DNA from: Lentinula raphanica
Taxonomy: Eukaryota; Basidiomycota; Agaricomycetes; Agaricales; Omphalotaceae
Assembly: GCA_027919835.1 (NCBI GenBank)
Contig: JANVFP010000006.1
Coordinates: forward strand, 930,001 to 994,000
Length of the DNA stretch: 64,000 nt
Reading direction: 5' to 3'
The notes under the pieces: model-generated
What the model saw: only the letters and a program-made list of their open reading frames with translations
Database searches by the model: none
What the model was told of the DNA's origin: nothing
In this document: one piece after another, positions 11,016 to 24,400 of the stretch
Position numbering within the stretch: the stretch's first letter is position 1
Layout of the letters: every line of letters begins with the position of its first letter
Made by a program: the position numbers and the translations under genes

Positions 11016-14000
11016 CTACACTAATTCTGATGATTGACAAAGCTCATGAACATTGCCCGAGGCAAGGATTGAGTGGACTACTGAAGAATCAACATCGACG
11101 TCAAGCACCGTGGATCTGTCTTCATCTTCATCAGCCCGTGCGATCCATGAGTTTGTGAAGTCAAGGCGATCCGAATGATATATATGCTTCAAGAACTGTA
11201 GCACTTCCATCATTTCCGAAGACAATTGCGAGCGACGTAGAGTATCAGTCTCTTTTCCAGAGGAGAAAACACGCTCGCAAGGCACGGCTGATGCTTGTAC
11301 TGGAAGTACATCGAGAGCAATGCGGAAGAGGCATGGATACTTGTGTTGGTTCTATGTTGTTGCTCAGTATAGGCGACATAAAGAATCAAACATACTTACG
11401 AGGTCCCAAAAGCGAACAATGTCGAAGTTTGCTAATTCCTCTGGGCTTATCAAAACGCCCGCATCGAGCCAGTTTCGAAGCTCTTCTTTGACAAGCTCTT
11501 CGTTGGAAGGTGCTAACTCAATGACCTCCGGGGTTGAGGAGCTTGAGCCAACAGATGACGAACTCGATGTTCGGGCCAAAGATCTCTTGAGTTGATGCAT
11601 GGCAAGCATTCCAGCACCTTGAGCACGCGCCGCTGACGAAACAGGACCTGGTACAGGTTGTCGAGTGACCGATAAGGTTGAGGTTACTGTTGAAGTCATC
11701 GTTTGACGGTATTCGAGCATCTATTCGTGTCCGTCAATACAAAAAGCTACCTCAGTGAAGATGTCATAGTACATACCGCATTTTTCAGTGCATTGCGAGC
11801 TTGTTCTCGATCGTCCCTAAGCCAGTTGTCACGGATCCAGTCAAGCTTTGTTGTTGGGTTGGTTACTGCATAATTTATCAGACAGTTTGAAAGCGCTGAT
11901 ACTAGGACAAAAGCATACCCATTGCTAGCCCATATATATGGGTTAACCGTGCTTTTCCAATGTATTCATGAAGTTTCTCGAGCGAAATTTCAATTACATG
12001 TGAAAGATTTGGGAGCGAGAATTTCAAGAGCCCAAGGCACTCGATAAGACCTTCATAAAGTGGAAGAACAATTGATAATGTTGGAGTTTTCTCCGCGGAG
12101 GCCAACTCCTGGATCGAATGAAAAGTGTAGAGAAAATCTCGGATGTCATTGAGAACTTGAAGCTCAACAGAAGTGAATAGTTCATCATCAGAAAGCTTGG
12201 GATCGTTTTGTATGAATCGACGGATGGCCTTGAGGAAGGATTAGAGAAGCAATCTGTAGCTCAGTAAAGTACTTAGTACGTACCGGATACAATTCAAGAA
12301 AACGGTCAACCATGAAAAAAGTGGATGACCAACGAGTGTCTACATCACGCAGAAGAACAACCACCCGGTTGAGGAGAACATCGTCGTCACATCCAGGTGC
12401 GTCACCTATAATGTTTCCTCCGTTATCCTGAGATCTCTCGACAGAAGCTTTCTGAATTTCTTCGCGCATAGACAGTACAGTGTTGCGAAAATCCTCGCGA
12501 CGATTACCTGATGCTCGGCAGAGATTCACGACATGCCGTACTCTTGAAATAAGATCACTTGCGAGAGCATCCCGATATTCCTCTGAGTTGATTGGGTTAT
12601 CGAAAGGAGTAGCAGAGATTTCGTCAGCAGATACACCATCGTCGTCAGTATTTCCATTTTGGAGAGGAGGAAGCGTGGTGACCACAGAGAGACCGGTCTT
12701 CACAGCAATGTTGATGACATGAGGGAAGCAACTGAGACCAGATAATCAGGAGATGACTTAACACGATGAGTGAGATTACCTACCGAACTCGATTCCCGTT
12801 GCGGTCAAAACGGATATTGCGTGCAGCAAGCTTGGTTTCGATTGAAGACATCATGGTGTTATTATTCGAAGCATTGTCGAGTGTGATTTGACCAACCTGT
12901 ACTATGATATCAGAAGATGTGATCGGAAAACCAAGCTCAATTTCATACCCGGTCAGCGATACCATACTCATCCAAAACTTGTACGAAGCTTCGCGCCATA
13001 TTTGGGCCATCGTGGCTGCCATGAACTTCACGAAAAGCAATCAAGCGTGATTTCATAACAAGACGGCCGTTTGGATCCTTGATCATGTAATGCGCAGTGA
13101 TAGCCATGAATCCCTTCAAAACGCTGTTAGACCACATATCTGAGGTAAATGATATCCGGCCAAGTGATGCCTGTGTATCTCTCATCAGCGTCAATATAGT
13201 ACGAGAAGTGACACTGACTTACCTTCATCTCTGAGGTAATCTCTTTCCAATGACATTTATACCGCTCCAGAATCAGCTCTCTTAGCCGGGTACGGTGGGG
13301 TATATCACGTTCACGCAGGTTATTCCCTATATAAAGGAGCATGTCCCGAAGCTCTCGACAGTCTATCACGTTTATTGACTGAAAAGCATGTTGAGCATTG
13401 GCACATGGACGAATACGGTGATAGGAAACATTCACATACTTGATCATCTACAGCAACCCAACGAATGACTTTTTCATGGAAGGTGTCAAGCGAAAATGGT
13501 TCGTTCTGGGTCGAAGAGTTATCGCGAGACTGATTGCCAATGGTTTCCCAGCCCTTGAGTTGCTCAGACAGAACGGCCTGGCGATATTCCTCCCAGTGTT
13601 CATTTTGAAGGTGATCCCGTATGGTCTCCGTCTGACCATTGGCGTTCTTCCAAGCATGCCAATCTCCATGAGCACTAGATCATCATATTGTAAGCCATTT
13701 CACTCAAGCACAGGAGAATTCGGAACTTACATGCAGAAGCGGCATGCAAGATATAGTACTTCATGGAGACGAGGTCGTATTTTGGTCCTATTTCCACTAA
13801 CTTGAATAGGTGTCGGTGGTCGATTCTTTGATTCGCAGGGACATGTATTGAACCAGATGTCAGATGCGATATGACTCGATCTCTTCTTATCGCTCCGAGT
13901 CTTCAGTTTTGAATGGAATATCTTCGAGCTCAGTACTGGATTTTTACTCGGTGATGCAGATCTACGGCTATGGGCTGGGATAGAACCAACACCACAGGTG

Positions 14001-14551
14001 TCTGCAGTAACTGAAGCCGTAGCGGCGTTACTTGAAGCAGCGGCAGGGGCAGGAGCTGTAGCGTTACCCGACACCGAGGAAGTCATAGTGTTTGAAGCCG
14101 CAACACCGTTTTCGTCCAAACGTGCGCGCCGTGCCCGGTGTGTAGTTCCATTACCACGCGTACGTCTTTTGCGAGTACCTCCGACTTGTTCACGGTCGGT
14201 ATCCGAAGGATTGTCGGGTTGAGAAATTTGAGTCCGCGCCGCCGTGACGAGCTCATTCACATTTTGTACTGGCTGAAGAAATCTTCCAGGTGGTGGAGGA
14301 TGAGCGTCTGCCAAGGAAGCTTGAGCAACATTGTACTGAGCTTGCTGAGCTGGTTGAGTGGGGGCATGGAAAGGGATTTGATACATCGGAAAAGGACCTG
14401 GAGGTGCCATCGACATGTATCCGGGACTGTAATACTGATGTATTTGTTGTGGTTGACCTGGTACGGCCGGGGTATAGGGTCCATGACTTTGAGTTGATTG
14501 AGGATGCAAAGGAGTATGAGGTAAATCAGCGGGAGGAAAACCTGGTCCCAT
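11016..14551 (-). CDS. hAT family transposase
   Basis: About nine exons. The N-terminus is Pro/Gln-rich and disordered (start ATG taken at 14551; an in-frame ATG at 14782 is possible). It is followed by a basic stretch (GGTRKRRTRGNG) and a DNA-binding-like segment with HLQNEH (about 13580-13620). The RNase H-like core shows FTSDMWSN (about 13125-13150, first Asp) and TLDNASNN (about 12851-12886, second Asp), then DTRWSST (about 12320-12345). The last exons give LPVQASAVPCERVFSSGKET, the classic hAT C-terminal dimerisation motif, ending at 11016. Domain order and the DNASNN, RW and ERxFS signatures are those of hAT transposases. I saw no stop inside the conserved exons, but intron borders were inferred. 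Confidence 0.88.
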
Positions 14552-14889
14552 GCGAAGCTCAACAAGTGCAGGACAGGATGGAAAAAAACTTTTCATTGCT
14601 AACATCGGACATTTGGAGCCCTGGATTAGCCCTGGCCATGGAGCGAAACATCGCATACTATTATCAATGAGGTGGCTGAAGTTTCTACGATGAAGAAAGA
14701 GGTTTCGACGAAAAGAGGTAGGCATAACCATCTGGCAATGGGCATTGACTGACAACGTCGTTGAGTCAGAAGGAGAGATCAAGAATTATCTGATGGACCT
14801 CAAGGCAGATTTCGAGTTGCCGACCTTAAGCTGCCTTAAGGTAGCGGAGTTCGAAAATTTCGAACTTGAGGTACCTCACCTTTGGAGGT

Positions 14890-14911
14890 ACCTCGCTTTG
14901 CGGCAACACTA
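14890..14911 (-). repeat. hAT right terminal inverted repeat
   Basis: The sequence ends GCGGCAACACTA, the exact reverse complement of 9823-9844. It is followed at once by the second target-site duplication copy, CCACAGAC (14912-14919). Confidence 0.93.
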
Positions 14912-14919
14912 CCACAGAC

Positions 14920-15183
14920 GTACGAAACAAGCCTGGAACGGGGCGGCCTGCAGCTTCTTGTCTTATCTCTTGATAAGGCAGCGCTTAGCTTCGGTAATTA
15001 ATTCCCAGGATGGAAATGGTCTGTGCGCCACTGAGGCTCTCATCTCGCTAAGTGCAAACGTCTTCGTATGTACACAAGTGACAAAGCTTCTATCAACTTT
15101 CATAAGATTGATCGACTTCTCGAGTGGCCCACATATACACACCAGCATGGCTCCCTTCCTTATTTTTACATCCAACCACAAAG
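14920..15183. other. Remainder of 815-bp copy 2 and P450 upstream region
   Basis: The first 20 bp are the displaced end of the second 815-bp copy. The rest is unique sequence upstream of the P450 gene, with no other gene seen. The transposon right end lies only about 270 bp from the P450 start, so it may disturb that promoter. Confidence 0.6.
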
Positions 15184-17592
15184 ATGACACTCTCTTATGC
15201 TCTGTCTCTGGTATATTCTATCCTAGGTGGTGTGGTGCGTCGCCCCAATCCTCACTCGTGGCCCTTCTCCTAATGCATGGCCCAGACATCTCATCTTCTT
15301 TTTAAGAGGGTCGAACCCAGCGTAATTTCATTCCTTGCTCTCGTTCTTGGAATCTACGCTGCCGCTGGAACATACACATACGCTACGACCTCTCGTATCA
15401 TGGATATCATCCTCTTCGCCGGTTTGATCGTCAGTGGATACCTCTCCGGCTTATCTTCTTCGATCATTTTGTACCGCCTCTCGCCTTGGCATCCTCTTTC
15501 TCAATACCCAGGGCCCACCCCAGCTAAAATCACAAAATGGTACATGGCCTTTTGGATTGCTAAAGGAAGCCGTCATCTCAAACTACAAGAGTGCGTTGCT
15601 CACTATACCTCACGTTCACTTCCCATGATTTTACCTAGACTTCATCGCATCTACGGTCCTTGGATTCGCATCGGTAAGGACCTACTTGCTGACATGTCGT
15701 TCTGCACTGAGGAAGTTTACCCAGGACCAAACGAACTTTCGGTTGACGAACCGTCCGCTATTCGTCCAATTTATAGTCAAATGTTTCGCTCCCTTTCTTA
15801 TCAAGGTCGGGTCGTGAATTTTGTATCCATCTTGTGCATGGAACTCAGGGTTAATACAGGTGCACCTCAGGATGCTGATGCGCTTATAACCACGGTCGAC
15901 AAGAACGAACATGCTCTTCGCTTGGTCGTACGTGTCTTCGAGTAGTAACAGCAATGTCGAAACATTGAAGGATTTAGCGTACATAGGCATGGTCGCGTGC
16001 ATTCTCTGCACGGAACCTCAAAAATTATCGCACATCTGCCAAGGTATAGCACACGCTATATGACGGCTCTTCTCTCGCTTACTCAAATCTCAAGGCTCGA
16101 ACTCTGCAACTCTTACAAATACTTTCTCAAAAGCAAGGCGTTGTATTACTTTCTCATTGGATTTCACTTTGGGCAATGTGAGTTTTCCACATCGGAGGGA
16201 TTTTGAGGGATTCACTATCCACGGACCACATCAGTGATGTTATGGGAGATATGTCGTTCTCAGGTGGATTTGAAACTATGGCTGCAGGTCAAGATACGGA
16301 GGGATGGATGGAAATGGTGTGGTACCTGTTTATATCTACTCGTCCAACCTTGACCATGTTTTAGCTGCATATGGGCGTTTTGTTTGTTGGGGGTAAGATT
16401 TTACTGGGTAGCCTCAGGTTCATATCTAACGCTTTTGTTCAAGTCCTTGGTCAGGTTCCCTGGATAAGGGATATATTAGCTCTTGCCCCCGCCCCCGGAC
16501 CTATCTTAGCTTTCCAGAAGGTGAGCTTGACTTTGATGCACGTAGTTTCTCGGTACTACCTTTTTTTATTACAGTTTGCTGGTCAAAAAGTCGAAGAAAC
16601 AAAATCCAAGTCAAACGGGATGCGAAACGACATTCTGACTATAATAGTGAGTTTGTCCTTCTTCGTCATCTCAAAACAATGGTCCTTCATGGCCGCTCCC
16701 TAGCAAAATGACATAGAGGGGGGAATGCCACTGTCAAAGCTACAAGCTCATGCAGATGCATCTTTCATTGTCCTGGCTGGATCCGATACAGTTAGCGAGG
16801 CAATGACCGCCCTCTTGCGATATCTCACCGAACATACTGCAGTCCAGGATCGGCTCAGGTCGGAGCTCACGGAAGCATTTGATGGCCCGGTTGAGGATAT
16901 GGATTCATCAGTACTTTTGAAGCTTCCCTATCTTGATGCATGCATACAAGAAGCACTGCGTTTGGTACCTCCAGTTGCCGCAGGTCATTGTTTGTATTGT
17001 CTTGTCGAGGATGAGTGCTCATGATGGATGATTAGGTCCGCCAAGATGGAATCGTGATACGGAGACGCCAGTCCTTGACAAAGTCATTCCAGCCGGAACA
17101 ACAGTAGCGTGCCCTAATTACTCAATATTTCGAGACCGTGAGTGACTTTTGATGATTTTTAAAATGAAGATTCGAATCAGATACTGAAGACTCGAACATA
17201 GCCCGTAATTTTGTCCGTCCAGATGAATTTCTTCCTGAACGATGGTTGGAAGGAACTCCCTATGAACCCTGCAATGTCGAGGCCTTTGTTCCGTTCTGCT
17301 ATGGTCCTGGTGTGTGCATTGGGAAACCGGTGGCCCTATACAATATGAAGTGTGTACTTTTTGTCTGGAATGATCATGGCTCTGATTGTTCAACGCAGAC
17401 TATTGACCTCTATACTGATCCGCTCGTTCAATCTATCATTTCCGCCTGATTTCAATGTGGACGAGTTTGATGCTTCATACAAGGTGTGCCAAGTTGCCTG
17501 TATATGTGGGCCAATTCCTCGATTCATATTGACTGCAGGAGCATAATCTCTGGGTTCACGATGAATTAAGGGTCATTTTGGAGCATGTTTGA
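15184..17592 (+). CDS. Cytochrome P450 monooxygenase
   Basis: A membrane-anchored P450 of about 540 residues in many short exons. The first exon (MTLSYALSLVYSILGGV) splices with a 51-nt intron to TSHLLFKRVEP; the ATG at 15277 is the alternative start. Then come a second hydrophobic stretch and the proline-rich hinge (PLSQYPGPTPAK). Splicing restores the C-helix region (AWSRAFSARNLKNYRTSAKA) and SLWAIDVMGDMSFSGGFETM. The I-helix is VLAGSDTVSEAM, the ExxR is QEALRLVPP, the PERF-like motif is FLPERW, and the heme loop is FVPFCYGPGVCIGKP. The C-terminus is SYKEHNLWVHDELRVILEHV. All P450 signatures are present. The substrate is unknown. It lies beside a transposon and is convergent with asparagine synthetase. 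Confidence 0.85.
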
Positions 17593-17803
17593 ACCTCATG
17601 TATGTCTTTTTGCTTTCCGTCGTCCGATGTTCTGCCCAAGTAGTTATAGAGTTGGTGACCTCACATCGGCAGTATTGCGGTACATAGTCAAGGGAACCCT
17701 TGAATTGTTGGTCTCATATACCTGGACTGCCCAAGCGAGTATTGTAAGACAGGGTAAAGCCCTTGGCAAGCAAGGGAACTGGATAGTGTCAAGTACAAGC
17801 GCC

Positions 17804-20075
17804 CTATTCTGTGTTTCCATACGCAGCCGTGTGGATGCTCACACTACGTCCAGAGGGATCCGACGCGCATCCCCAATCGCCTCTAGGAATCCATCTGCGG
17901 ACGCCATGAGAAAGTTCCGTACCATGAAATAAAGGAAACAAACCTTATAGCAGTGCTTGCCGCTGCCTCTGTCGGGAAAAGACCATCAAAGATGTCTCTG
18001 ATATAATACGCTTCCTTCGTGTCTGGGGTATCGTTCGGCCACCTCGAAGAGCGATCAGCAAATGCTTCGTCAGAGACGACTGTTCCAGCGTGGTCTTTGA
18101 TTCTGTGAGCATATGTCAATGAGGGTATGAATCGAAGGAGGAAGAGAGGCATCGTACCCGTCGATCCAAGAGTAACCAACGCCATCTGAAAATTGCTCCT
18201 TCTGTCGCCAAAGAATAGAGCGAGGGAGATAAGGCTTTTGGTTGAGATCAGCTGATTGGGTTAACGATAGTGAAGGTTCATTTGATTACCTTTCCGTCAG
18301 GAGAGCAATCAAATGCTTTTCGAAGGATGTACTAAAGGAAAATGATTGAGATTGGAAGAAGGGAAGAGAGTAAGAGTCGAACCTTTTCCATCCTGGGACA
18401 ACCATCTTCGTCTACCTCCTGAGCACTACCCTTGCTGAACATCTTTTCTTTTGGATCGACGTTCATCGCAACTTCTAAAAATTGTTTGTCTAGAAAAGGT
18501 ACTCGAGCTTCGAGTCCCCACGCCATTGTTGATCTATGAGATGAACACAATAGTTGAGCAAATCATGAAGGACGACAACAGAACGACAATTCATACTTGT
18601 TGGCCCGTAAGCAGTCAGAGGTATGCAGATTCTTGACCCGTTTGACACACTCTTGATGGAACGATCTCGCATCCGGGGCAGCGTGGAAGTAAAGATATCC
18701 TGAGAACAACTGTTGTTAGTGCATCGGGATTGTCCCATCAATTTAACAACCAACCGCCGAGAATCTCATCACTGCCTTCACCACTGAGGACCATCTTGAC
18801 ACCCATCGCCTTGATTTTGCGACTCAGAAGGTACATCGGTGTACTTGCCCGTACAGTTGTTACATCGAAGGTTTCTAGATGATAGATAACATCTGGTATA
18901 GCATCTATGCCCTCCTGTACCGTGAAAACGTATTCATGATGTACAGTTCCAAGAAAATGCGCAGCCTTTCGAGCAGCAATCAGATCCGGGGAATTTTCGA
19001 GGCCAATTGAGAAGGAATGGAGCTGAGGCCATGCCACCACAGTTGCTGTAAGAAGGAATTGAGATAATCAGGCCCATAAAGGAAAGTACGAGGCTTACTG
19101 AGTTCTGAGGCAAGAACGGGAGTTGAAGGGCCACTCGATAGTTCTTTGAGTTTCTTCTGCCTGAGCTCGTACTGTGCTTGCGCAACCTTTTCCGTCTCCC
19201 TTGCGGCAATCGATGCAATCAAACTGCTATCTAACCCACCACTGAGGAGGACGCCATAGGGCACTTCAGACATCAATCGTTTGCGTACCGCGTCTTCTAG
19301 AGTGGTACGTATGAGCTCGAGGTCAGCTTTCGTTGTCGGAATGGTAGCTGCATCCCCATCGAGATCGCCATCCCACCACGACGGCGTATAGTAACGAGTT
19401 GTTGAGTTGTCCCGACTGTCGTACACATGTCCAGGAGGAAAAGATATGATCTTGTCACAATCATTGGCGAGTGCTTTGAGTTCTGAAGCAAAATATACGG
19501 CTCCAGGTTTTTTTGAACTCCAGCCTTGATATAGAGTAGTGATTCCGATCGGATCCCGAGCAGCAATGATTCGTGAAGGTGTCACGGATTCGTCTAGCAA
19601 AACGAAAGAGAACATTCCATCGAGCAAAGAACACAACTTTGTATCATGCTCCTTATACTATGAAGTAGTCAAAAACACATCCGTCCATGCATGAGAAAGA
19701 ACTGACGAGAGCAAGTATAGGTTCGCAGTCAGAATGAGTCTTGAATTTGACACCAGATCCTAAACTTTGGCGGAGGGCAAGGTGGTTATAGATTTCCCCG
19801 TTGACGGCCATGATAATCTTTCCATCTTCACTGAAAAGGGGTTGAGCTCCAGTATCTGGACATAGTAGTGATCAGTGAAGGAGTAAGTGGTAGAGTGAGT
19901 ATGCCATACCAACGCCAACGATAGCAAGACGTTCATGAACAAGGATGGCTTCACGTCCGACATAGCAGCCTGACCAATCCGGACCGCGATGGCGAAGCTT
20001 CTTCGAGCAAGCGATGGCATGGGTTCTGTAATTAGCAGGTTGGTCTATTCCATGTATCGCAAATATTCCACACAT
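17804..20075 (-). CDS. Asparagine synthetase (glutamine-hydrolysing)
   Basis: The start is fixed by [11 protein letters not shown]: Cys2 is the glutaminase nucleophile. Then RHRGPDWSG and HERLAIVG follow, with NGEIYNH-type residues in the next exons, making the class-II glutaminase domain. The synthetase domain shows the pyrophosphate loop [17 protein letters not shown] (about 19215-19265), [23 protein letters not shown] and [20 protein letters not shown]. Near the end [19 protein letters not shown] joins through an intron to [18 protein letters not shown], with a stop at 17804-17806. It makes asparagine from aspartate, glutamine and ATP in the cytosol. It is head-to-head with phosphatidylinositol synthase across about 225 bp. 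The product is certain; the paralogue (Asn1/Asn2 type) cannot be told. Confidence 0.95.
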
Positions 20076-20300
20076 TCTGGAGTGGTGGAGGTTCGAGAAC
20101 AAGTGTAGGTATGAGAATGAGTTCTCGATCTCTGACTCGATACAGACGGAAAAAAAATCATAGATAACAATTAGCGCCCAGAAATATCCATCATATCAGA
20201 GATAAGATAACCGGAAGGTGACAGAGCTCTCCTTACGTGTTCAACGCGTCGATGGACGGAGAAAAAAGTTTATTCTTATATTCCTTCCCCTCTCTCCATC

Positions 20301-21305
20301 ATGCCTCAACATAATGCCCATCGACGAAGACCGGAATCCATCAGTCATGTCGACGCGAAAGAGGCCGTAGACCTTGCTACCGCACAGCCTGAAAATGTCT
20401 TTCTCTTCGCGCCAAACTTGATTGGTCAGTACATGGTTGGAGGTCGTATATGTTTGTCTGTTCTTAATGGTTTGCAGGTTATACTCGGGTCATCCTCGCA
20501 GCATTCTCTCTACACTATATGAGCTATCATCCAGTTGCCTGCACCATCACATATTCTATATCATGTCTGCTTGACGCTGTGGACGGTCAAGTTGCACGCG
20601 CACGCGGGGAGACTTCCAAGTTTGGCGCTGTTCTGGACATGGTCACCGACCGGTTCGTCTTTTACAAGGTTTACCATCTCTGAATCTAATAAGCTGTAGA
20701 TGTACAACTTCCTGCTTACTCTGCTATCTCGCCATTGCATATCCCACATGGGCAATTCTGTTTCAGTTCCTTATCGCTCTCGATTTCAGTAGCCACTACA
20801 TGCATATGTACAGGTGTGTGTCCAGCATCGTCTTCTACGCAAGTTCTGCCTCAACCATTTCCGGATGATAGTTCTCTCGCCACCGGCTCCGCAAGTCACA
20901 AGAAAGTGACTAGTGATGTGAGCAGGATCTTATGGCTGTATTACAATGATGCAGTGAGCATTCATTCATTGTTCTCGGTCATGGTGCGGATTCCTAAGGG
21001 TTTCTCAGCGGACATTGTTCCTAGTATGCGCAGGAAACGAATTATTCTTTGTCGCGCTTTATGTCGCCAAATGGACCACTGCCCCGGTACCTGTCGACCT
21101 TTCATGGATTTCCTTGCCCTACGTTGGACATTTCCTGGCAAACCTGACTTACGCAGAGGCAGTCGCCTGCTTAACAGGCCCTGTATGTCTGCTCAAGAAT
21201 ATCATCAACGTTGTACAGCTGTGGAAAGCATCCAAGATTCTCGTGGGTGTCGATCTTGCGGAGCGAGCCGAGGCAAGAAGGATCAAAGCCGAGAGAGGAA
21301 AATAA
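20301..21305 (+). CDS. PIS1: CDP-diacylglycerol-inositol 3-phosphatidyltransferase (PI synthase)
   Basis: The CDP-alcohol phosphotransferase signature is complete: CLLDAVDGQVARARGETSKF followed by GAVLDMVTD, i.e. D-x2-DG-x2-AR-x8-G-x3-D-x3-D. It begins with a short soluble N-terminus (MPQHNAHRRRPESISHVDAK) and NVFLFAPNLIGYTRVILA. The exon after the intron reads CTTSCLLCYLAIAYPTWAIL and LDFSSHYMHMYS, the usual continuation in PI synthases, then ASHKKVTSDVSRILWLYYND. The C-terminus is a basic tail (EARRIKAERGK). It makes phosphatidylinositol in the ER membrane from CDP-DAG and inositol. At least four introns are present. It is convergent with the TRP channel gene, whose stop is 150 bp away. Confidence 0.93.
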
Positions 21306-21454
21306 AAAACCGCTTTGTTGTTTCGGAATGTTTTCACAGCTGTATATTATCCTGCACTCATAATACTCTAGTATATAGCTAGAATTACGAACATCGTCTG
21401 CGCGTGTTGCAGAGTAATATATCACCAAAATCATCCAACTGTCCACTCTTGTCC

Positions 21455-24400
21455 TCAATGTGACCGATCAAGGTCGCTTTGTCGCATCCCGCGTGTGAGA
21501 GTCAGGAGAAGGTTCTCGATTCGTGCTTGACGGTCCTGTAATCAGAATGTGGATATCAGCAATCTTGAAAGTTCTGGACCTGTTCCAAGAGGGAGTTTTC
21601 TCACTTGCAATTCTTTCACCTCCTCTCGCATGCGCTGCAATGGAACACTTTTCATCTCTTCCACTAAACCCTCGAACCTCTTCAAACTAGCCTCCATCGA
21701 GCCTGCAGTAGCTGAGTTCGGATTGTCTGAGGGTGTCCTCACAAAAAGCCTCGCGAGTGGGCTTTTACTCTGAGGTGAAGGTACTTCTCCGGATGATGAA
21801 AGTTCCAAGTTAGATACTGGTCGTAGACGCGGGGATGGCAGCGGTGAAGAATCCCTTAGAGCACTCGTAGACGGTGCAAGACTAGTAAGCCGTTTGCGAC
21901 CCGGTGTAGGCGTAGGAGAACCAGGAATAGAGTCATTCACTTGAAATGAACGTAACGCAGGCACATCTTCATCGTCCGAGTCATTGAACAACCCACTGTC
22001 GTTCTCAGCCTCAACGTCAAAAATAGCTTCATATATATCAGCTGACGTAGACCCAACTAAAGCCTCTACTATTGGGATATTTTTGATTTGACGTGGCAGG
22101 CTGTTGAATAGGGAATGTGCTGCCCCCTTGCCAGATTCTCGTAAGGCCCGACCATGTGCTAGATATCGTTCGTAGATGCCGATGACGAGAAGAATCGGGA
22201 AGCTGGTGAGTTTGATGAGTAGGACGTTGAGAGAATGTAAAGCCCGAGGGGAAACAATCCAGCTAGCTGGTTTCAGGATGAGGAATGCTAGAATATTGAA
22301 GGGAGGTTGATAGGAGAAGAGGGCGTCCGTTTTGACACTATCGAGCGTGTTCAAATACGATAATAACGTATAGTGGTGCCTCTTACCCTTCGATAGTGGA
22401 TATCGTGAATTGGAACAGATACTGAGGGTTCAAGGTCAAGGATGAGTATAATCGCAAGGATTTAACAAACGTACTTCTTGAGTAATGTTCTGTTTAGTTA
22501 TTGTGAGAAACACGCCACGAACACGAAACACGTTGAAATCCACCTACAGCATCGATCCGGGCAACGGTGTTGGATAGTATGGATATAAGAACTAGATAGG
22601 AAGCTCGAACATCTGAATAAGGAGAAATCACTCTTTCACTCACTAGTCAGAAGCAGAGTATTCGACAACGCAGCAAAGCACGTCATCAATATCGGACCTA
22701 GGACAGGATGAAAGCTGCTGGCCTCTCCGAAACTGAGGTACGTGTTGCCAAACCAAATTTGCACCATGAGCCAGGAAATGGACTTCAGCGTCCATTTGTT
22801 CTTTCCTTCCTCGAATTGGTTTGTTGTCCCAGCTACAAATAGCAAAAACGATCAGGACAATTACTGATGTTGATTGAGCTACGAATAAAGTTTTTACCTA
22901 GCGTCCATAGAGTGAAAAGCAAGCCAGAGAAACAGATCGAAGCGATGCCTATGAAGAACACGAATTCTGCTATCATTGCCCGGAGCGCCCTAAGACAATG
23001 TAAACATCTGCGCATTGAAGGTAAAACTATACACTCACAGTACAACCACTGTATTCGATACGGCGAAGAATGCGAGTCTGTGGATAGATTTTGAGAGCTG
23101 TCAGTCATGAACTCAACAAGACCGGGAAGATATATCGCGAAAACCTTGGTAGAAGTATACATGCGCCACACGATAGGATATCAAAGGCCATCCCGGATAA
23201 AGCAGCTGGTCGAAAGAGAGACTCAGGTCAACAGGAACTTCAACAGCAACGATAACAAATGAATCAACAAACCATCTCCATTCACAAGACCTCGGAGGCG
23301 CAAGACAAGGTATACACCAAAAATGACTAAGAACGCGGTGTCGAAAACATTCCACATCTGAGCGAACGAAGTTCAATGTATTGTCTACTATGAAACTCGA
23401 GGAGGATTGACTTGCATTTGCGATGTATACTATATAGAATTCGAAACATCAGATACAAAAGAGCGTTCAGTGCCAAAAACACTCACTTCCCCATCCGTGC
23501 TCAGTCGAGGCGGTGTACTCCTCTAGAGCAAACGCAACAGCGAACAAAATGAAGACCAGTTCCCAAACGTTGGTACTTCCCGGATTTCGATCTAGTCAGC
23601 ATGGATGATTGACAGAGGCAGGGTAATGAGTAAAGGCTGGCATGAAAGAGGAGTTGAAGACCCACTTGACAGACAGAGGATAAAAGTCAGCAACAGAATT
23701 GCAAAGTTTAGGAATTCTAGGATCGCGCCATATTTTGGCACTCGAAGCCTGGCAGGTAAGATTGAGTGAGGGGAAGCTTCATTTGAGGACGACGACGCAC
23801 CTGTAGTGATCAAGGAGAGGTGCGTCTCTCCAGTCGTAGAACTGGATATTATCAGCCTTGGGTCACTTTCTCGAAGAGAGTTCATATCCACCTGTATACT
23901 CCGATTCTTGTAATTATCCGCCAAGACCGAGCGTGTGGCTGCGACTGAAAAGACAACACGTCCAGTATATATATCGTTCACCACTTTCTGAGTTACAGGG
24001 GAAGCGAGAAATCTGGTGGATTTTGTCGAAATAGCCATCTATAAGGTTTGGTTTGAAGTGATCAGACGCGTCGCACGCACGAGCCGCAATCAACAACTCA
24101 CCTCGAGCGCACTCTGTGGGTAATTCAAATCTTCCTCGTCACATTTCAGAACATGTTGTACTTCATCCACAAAACTCGAGGTCGCTCCTGCAAGAGGGTT
24201 CCAGCTGGTTGTGAGTGCAGCTACGAGCTGCATGTGATTTGCAGCAAAATGGCTTAGGAGTTTCATGGCGATGAGTTCGCATAGACTCGCCCGCGAGAGA
24301 TTCACTTGACGGGGATATCAATTTTGAGAGAGGAGAATGATGGTATGATAAAAACAGACCTCCAGCATAAGCCAAGTCGTCTGATAGCCATGCGAAGACC

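Larger units (their letters stand above)
9823..14911. mobile_element. Complete hAT-superfamily DNA transposon (5,089 bp)
   Basis: The ends are perfect 22-bp inverted repeats starting TAGTGTTGCCGCAAAGCGAG. The element is bounded by the 8-bp direct repeat CCACAGAC at 9815-9822 and 14912-14919, the target-site duplication length diagnostic of hAT elements. Subterminal sequences at both ends carry CCTTAAGG motifs (about 9870-9892 and 14822-14842). Inside, on the minus strand, lie a multi-exon hAT transposase with its C-terminal dimerisation region and a separate coiled-coil gene. Intact ends and open-looking coding exons suggest a young, possibly autonomous element. Confidence 0.92.

Noticed and set aside
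15940..16260. Frameshifts and stops in the P450 middle suggesting a pseudogene
   Set aside because: Three introns restore a continuous frame (AWSRAFSARNLKNY, SAKARTLQLLQILSQKQG, SLWAIDVMGDMSFSGG), so the gene reads as intact.
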